A DNA stretch of 64,000 nt, taken from contig NZ_BOMZ01000012.1 of the NCBI RefSeq assembly GCF_016862455.1, forward strand, positions 1-64,000, given 5' to 3'. This stretch comes from Actinoplanes utahensis (GTDB lineage: Bacteria > Actinomycetota > Actinomycetes > Mycobacteriales > Micromonosporaceae). Positions 61,029 through 64,000 of the stretch are shown here, piece after piece. The notes under the pieces are model-generated. The model did not search any database. It saw only the letters and a program-made list of their open reading frames with translations, and was not told the DNA's origin. How positions within the stretch are numbered: position 1 is the first letter of the stretch; each line of letters opens with the position of its first letter. A program made the translations under genes and the position numbers.

Positions 61029-62378
61029 CTAGGCCAGCAGCTCGGTCAGGGTGCTGACGAAACGGTCCGGGTCCTCGGACATCGGGTGGTGGCCGGCCGC
61101 CGGGAAGGTCACCAGCCGCTTGTCCGGGGACTCCAGGGCCGCGTACCAGGCGGCGAACGGCTCGGCCAGACCGCGCATCTCCCGGCCGCCCTGCACGAAG
61201 TACGCCGGGACGGCCAGCGCCGGCACCTCCCGGCGCAGGTCGGTGTCCTGCATCCTCGGGTAGAGGGCGTCCCAGGTGTCGAGCATCCGGGTCATCGTGT
61301 GCGCCTTGGCGAGCAGCGTGTACTCGCCGGCGCCGATGTCAACGGGCGCGCCGGCCACCCCGTACGCCTCCGCGGCATGGAGATGGAAAGGCTCGTAGTC
61401 GTAGGCGTCGTCCCACGGCGGCGGTCCCTGCCGTTCCAGCTGCGCCACGACCTCGCTCCGGCCGCCCGACCGCGCCCAGGCCAGGACGTCGGTGTAGAAG
61501 ATCCGGTCACTGGCGCGCAGGTCCACGGCCTGGCCGGTGCCGACGTAGGCGCGGTACCGCTCCGGATGCCGCTGCACGGCCAGCACCGCCGGGATCGACC
61601 CGCCCGAATGGCCGACGAGCGTGATCCGGTCCTGGCCGAACCGTTTCCGCAGGTGATCGGTGACCGTCAGGACGTCGGCCGTCTCGCTGTCCACGGTGAG
61701 TTCCGGGGCACGGCCCTCGGCACCGCGCCGGTCCATGGTGGCCACCACGAATCGGCGCTCCAGGGCGGCCAGCCGGCCGCGCATCGTCCCGGTCGCCGAA
61801 CCGCCGGGTGGGCCGGGCACGTAGAGCAGCAACGGCAGCGACGGCGAGGCGCCCCGGATCATCACACCCAGGCCGCCGACGTGCGCGAGCTCGGCGACCC
61901 CGCCGGAGATCGGCTCGGTCCGGGCCGGCACGGCGGCCGCCACGGCGAAGGCCACGGTCACCACCGTCGCCAGGCCGAGCGCGATCCGCCCGGTGACCCG
62001 CCGCCATCGCCGGGCCGCCGGGCGGCGGTGCGCGAAGGCGGCGGCCACCGCCATCGGCAGCAGGGACAGCAGCGCGTGCACGCCACGGCCGGTGACCAGG
62101 ACGAGGATGCCCATGATGCTCGGGTGCGGGGCGTCCACGGACGGGCCGGTGGCGGTGGCGCGAGCGAGTTCGAAGACCACGGCGAACGTCAGAGGGGCGC
62201 CGATGATCGCCCAGCGTGATCGGGTCGTCCAGCCGGCCAGGAAGCCGGCGCCGGCGCTGACGGCGACCGACCACAGCGCCTCCGCGCCGGTCAGCGGGCC
62301 ACGGGGCGTCCAGGAGGCGGCGATCAGTCCCCAGCCGGCGGCGAGCAGGAACGCGCCGATCTTGGCGTAAGTCGTCAT
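61029..62378 (-). CDS. Membrane-anchored alpha/beta hydrolase
   Basis: A 449-residue protein. The first 150 residues form four membrane helices (from MTTYAKIGAFLLAAGWGLIA). The rest is an alpha/beta hydrolase: oxyanion-side LLLYVPGPPGGS, DRRGAEGRAP, the nucleophile elbow VGHSGGS, a helical cap (about 325-385, EVVAQLERQGPPPWDDAYDYEPFHLHAAEAYG), FVQGGREMRG (acid side) and the His in AAGHHP. It may be an exported lipase- or peptidase-like enzyme held in the membrane. The ATG at 62378 was chosen. Divergent from the next two-component genes. Confidence 0.87.
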   Translation of the reverse strand: MTTYAKIGAFLLAAGWGLIAASWTPRGPLTGAEALWSVAVSAGAGFLAGWTTRSRWAIIGAPLTFAVVFELARATATGPSVDAPHPSIMGILVLVTGRGVHALLSLLPMAVAAAFAHRRPAARRWRRVTGRIALGLATVVTVAFAVAAAVPARTEPISGGVAELAHVGGLGVMIRGASPSLPLLLYVPGPPGGSATGTMRGRLAALERRFVVATMDRRGAEGRAPELTVDSETADVLTVTDHLRKRFGQDRITLVGHSGGSIPAVLAVQRHPERYRAYVGTGQAVDLRASDRIFYTDVLAWARSGGRSEVVAQLERQGPPPWDDAYDYEPFHLHAAEAYGVAGAPVDIGAGEYTLLAKAHTMTRMLDTWDALYPRMQDTDLRREVPALAVPAYFVQGGREMRGLAEPFAAWYAALESPDKRLVTFPAAGHHPMSEDPDRFVSTLTELLA

Positions 62379-62489
62379 GCCCCGGAACGATGCCGCGTCC
62401 GGGCGGTGATCCACATCGGTCCGTGGCAGGGCCGGAGCCGATACTTTGGTAGGTGTCGGGTGACTATGGTTTCTTCTAGGCTTGCGGCC

Positions 62490-63653
62490 ATGCTCTTCGC
62501 GCTGCTGGTGCCCGATCCGGGCGGCGCCCGGGCCGCGACACGGGACCGGGTGGCCGACACCGTCGCCGTCGTCGCCGCCCTCTTCTACGGCACGGTGATG
62601 ATGGTGCTCGGCGACGCGACCCGGCCGGGCGCGATCCTGCCGTGGCAGGCCGATCTGGCGGCGGGCGTGGCGTGCGCCGCGGCCCTGCTGCTGCGCCGGC
62701 GCCATCCGCTCGCCGTCGCCGCCGCGCTGCTGCCGTTCGGCGCGGTGTCGGTGACCGCGACCGGGCCGATCATCGTGGCCCTGTTCACCGTCGCGATCCG
62801 GCAGCGGCCACCGCTGCTGCTCCTGCTCGGCACGATCAACGTCGCCACCGGCGGCCTCTACTTCGTGCTGCACGACGACCCGGCCTACGGGATCTGGATG
62901 GACCTGGTCATGCGCACCCTGACCAGCGTGGCGGCGCTCGGGTGGGGGCTGTTCGTGCAGGCGTACCGGCGCCTGACGACCTCGCTGCGCGAGCACGCCG
63001 CCCGCCTCGAGTCCGAGCAGCACCTGCGCGAGGACCGGGCCCGGCTCACCGAGCGCGCCCGCATCGCCCGCGAGATGCACGACGTGCTGGCCCACCGGAT
63101 GTCGCTGATCACGCTGCACGCGGGCGCGCTCGAGGTGCGGCCGGACGCTTCGGCCGAGGAGCTGACGATCGCCGCCGGCGCGATCCGCAGCAGCGCGCGC
63201 GAGGCTCTGGAGGAGCTGCGCTCGGTGGTCGGTGTCCCGAGCGGGCGGCCGGAGCCGCCGCAGCCCGGCCTGGCCGACATGACCGATCTGATCGTCAGCG
63301 CGCGGGCCGCCGGGATGACCGTCGACTACGTCAACGGCATCCCCGCCGAGGAGCCACCACCGCAGCTCGGCCGCACGGCCTACCGGATCGTCCAGGAGGG
63401 GCTGACCAACGCGCGCAAACACGGATCGGGGCGGGGCGCGTCGGTGCGGCTGTCCGGCGAGGCCGGCCGGGTTCTGCGCATCACGATCATCAACCCCTTC
63501 TGCGGTACGGGGGGAGCACGGTCCACCGGTCACCCCGGCGGGCAGGGGCTGGTCGGCATCGGTGAACGGGTCGCGCTCGCGGGCGGGCGGGTCAGCCACC
63601 GCGCCGCCCACGGCGAGTTCCGCCTCGAGGCCGAGCTGCCATGGCCGTCGTGA
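62490..63653 (+). CDS. Sensor histidine kinase (NarX/DesK type)
   Basis: A 387-residue kinase. Four or five membrane helices cover about 20-160. The linker helix (LREHAARLESEQHLREDRARLTERARIAREMHDVLAHRM) holds the phospho-accepting H197, with the N box GLTNARKHGS and G box GGQGLVGIGERV in the C-terminal ATPase domain. The start is uncertain: ATG 62490, with AGG ten bases upstream, is used here; GTG 62460, ATG 62466 and ATG 62406 are also in frame. Its stop overlaps the response regulator start by four bases (GTGA). Confidence 0.9.
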   Translation: MLFALLVPDPGGARAATRDRVADTVAVVAALFYGTVMMVLGDATRPGAILPWQADLAAGVACAAALLLRRRHPLAVAAALLPFGAVSVTATGPIIVALFTVAIRQRPPLLLLLGTINVATGGLYFVLHDDPAYGIWMDLVMRTLTSVAALGWGLFVQAYRRLTTSLREHAARLESEQHLREDRARLTERARIAREMHDVLAHRMSLITLHAGALEVRPDASAEELTIAAGAIRSSAREALEELRSVVGVPSGRPEPPQPGLADMTDLIVSARAAGMTVDYVNGIPAEEPPPQLGRTAYRIVQEGLTNARKHGSGRGASVRLSGEAGRVLRITIINPFCGTGGARSTGHPGGQGLVGIGERVALAGGRVSHRAAHGEFRLEAELPWPS

Positions 63654-64000
63654 GCGCGGCGCCGCAGCGGCCCATCAGGCTGGTGATCGTGGATGACGAT
63701 CCGCTGGTGCGGGCCGGGTTGCGGATCCTGGTCGGCGGGTCGCCGGACATCGAGGTGGTCGCGGAGGCCGGTGACGGGGAGGAGGCGGTGACGGCGGCCG
63801 GGGCGCACTGGCCGGACATCATCCTGATGGACATCCGGATGCCGCGGGTGGACGGGCTGATGGCGACCCGCCGCATCCGCAGCCGGCCGAACGCTCCGCA
63901 GGTGATCGTGCTGACCACCTTCGACGCCGACGACTATGTGCTGGAGGCGCTGCGCGGCGGGGCGGCCGGCTTCCTGCTCAAGGACACGCCGCCGCGGGAG
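63650..64000 (+). CDS. NarL-family response regulator, cut by window edge
   Basis: The receiver domain of a response regulator (first 117 residues; the DNA-binding part lies beyond 64000). LVIVDDDPLVRAGLRIL opens it, the phospho-acceptor Asp is in IILMDIRMP, LTTFDADDYV follows, and the Lys is in FLLKDTPPRE. It is coupled to the kinase gene by a GTGA overlap. An ATG at 63641 is also in frame. The C-terminal LuxR helix-turn-helix is expected but not seen. Confidence 0.9.
   Translation, partial: MSAAPQRPIRLVIVDDDPLVRAGLRILVGGSPDIEVVAEAGDGEEAVTAAGAHWPDIILMDIRMPRVDGLMATRRIRSRPNAPQVIVLTTFDADDYVLEALRGGAAGFLLKDTPPRE

Overview
The window is a high-GC actinobacterial chromosome segment with dense genes, many GTG starts and frequent 4-base ATGA/GTGA overlaps. 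The complete Pup-proteasome locus, the GlnX-GlnH-PknG signalling operon, a WYL pair (PafB/PafC), Sec-independent TatA/TatC and an XRE/DUF397 pair together point to the Micromonosporaceae, most likely Actinoplanes or a close relative. The genus is an inference from gene content and protein style, not from a marker gene. I see no rRNA, tRNA, CRISPR array or transposase.

Layout. 0.3-8.2 kb: an intradiol-dioxygenase-like protein that seems to lack its iron ligands, a two-component system divergent from an ABC/FtsX exporter, a small membrane protein and an EAL/HDOD regulator. 8.4-9.9 kb: an acyl-CoA ligase. 10.1-18.8 kb: a seven-gene, tightly coupled operon (GlnX, GlnH, an unrecognised helical protein, PknG, a PP2C phosphatase, a VWA protein and an FHA protein). 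It looks like a self-contained amino-acid-sensing Ser/Thr phosphorylation module. 18.9-23.7 kb: an inositol-monophosphatase-family enzyme, a second acyl-CoA ligase, a VOC protein, a lipoprotein and a STAS/anti-sigma-kinase pair.

23.8-46.1 kb is the conserved protein-turnover neighbourhood: helY, a diacylglycerol-kinase-like gene, tatC, tatA, pafC, pafB, pafA, prcA, prcB, an endonuclease VII reading frame, pup, dop, arc/mpa, a ferredoxin and a tRNA m1A58 methyltransferase. A cation-efflux gene, a DUF3866 gene and a diguanylate cyclase sit between pafB and pafA. Two separate tandem-repeat arrays (49-bp and 41-bp units) flank the cyclase, each starting at the stop codon of a neighbouring gene. 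The endonuclease VII frame has no start codon after pup and lies in the -1 frame relative to pup, next to an A5 run.

46.1-57.1 kb: an M50 protease, a RecB-type nuclease and a LuxR response regulator. Both of the last two carry long low-complexity insertions inside conserved domains, and repeat-rich DNA separates them. Then come a HAD phosphatase, a zinc metalloprotease, a second ABC/FtsX exporter and 1.4 kb of apparently non-coding, repeat-bearing DNA bounded by inverted copies of a ~75-bp sequence. 57.1-64 kb: a PH-domain membrane protein, a PAC2 protein, an XRE/DUF397 pair, a GntR regulator with a likely operator, a membrane-anchored hydrolase, and a two-component system cut by the window edge.
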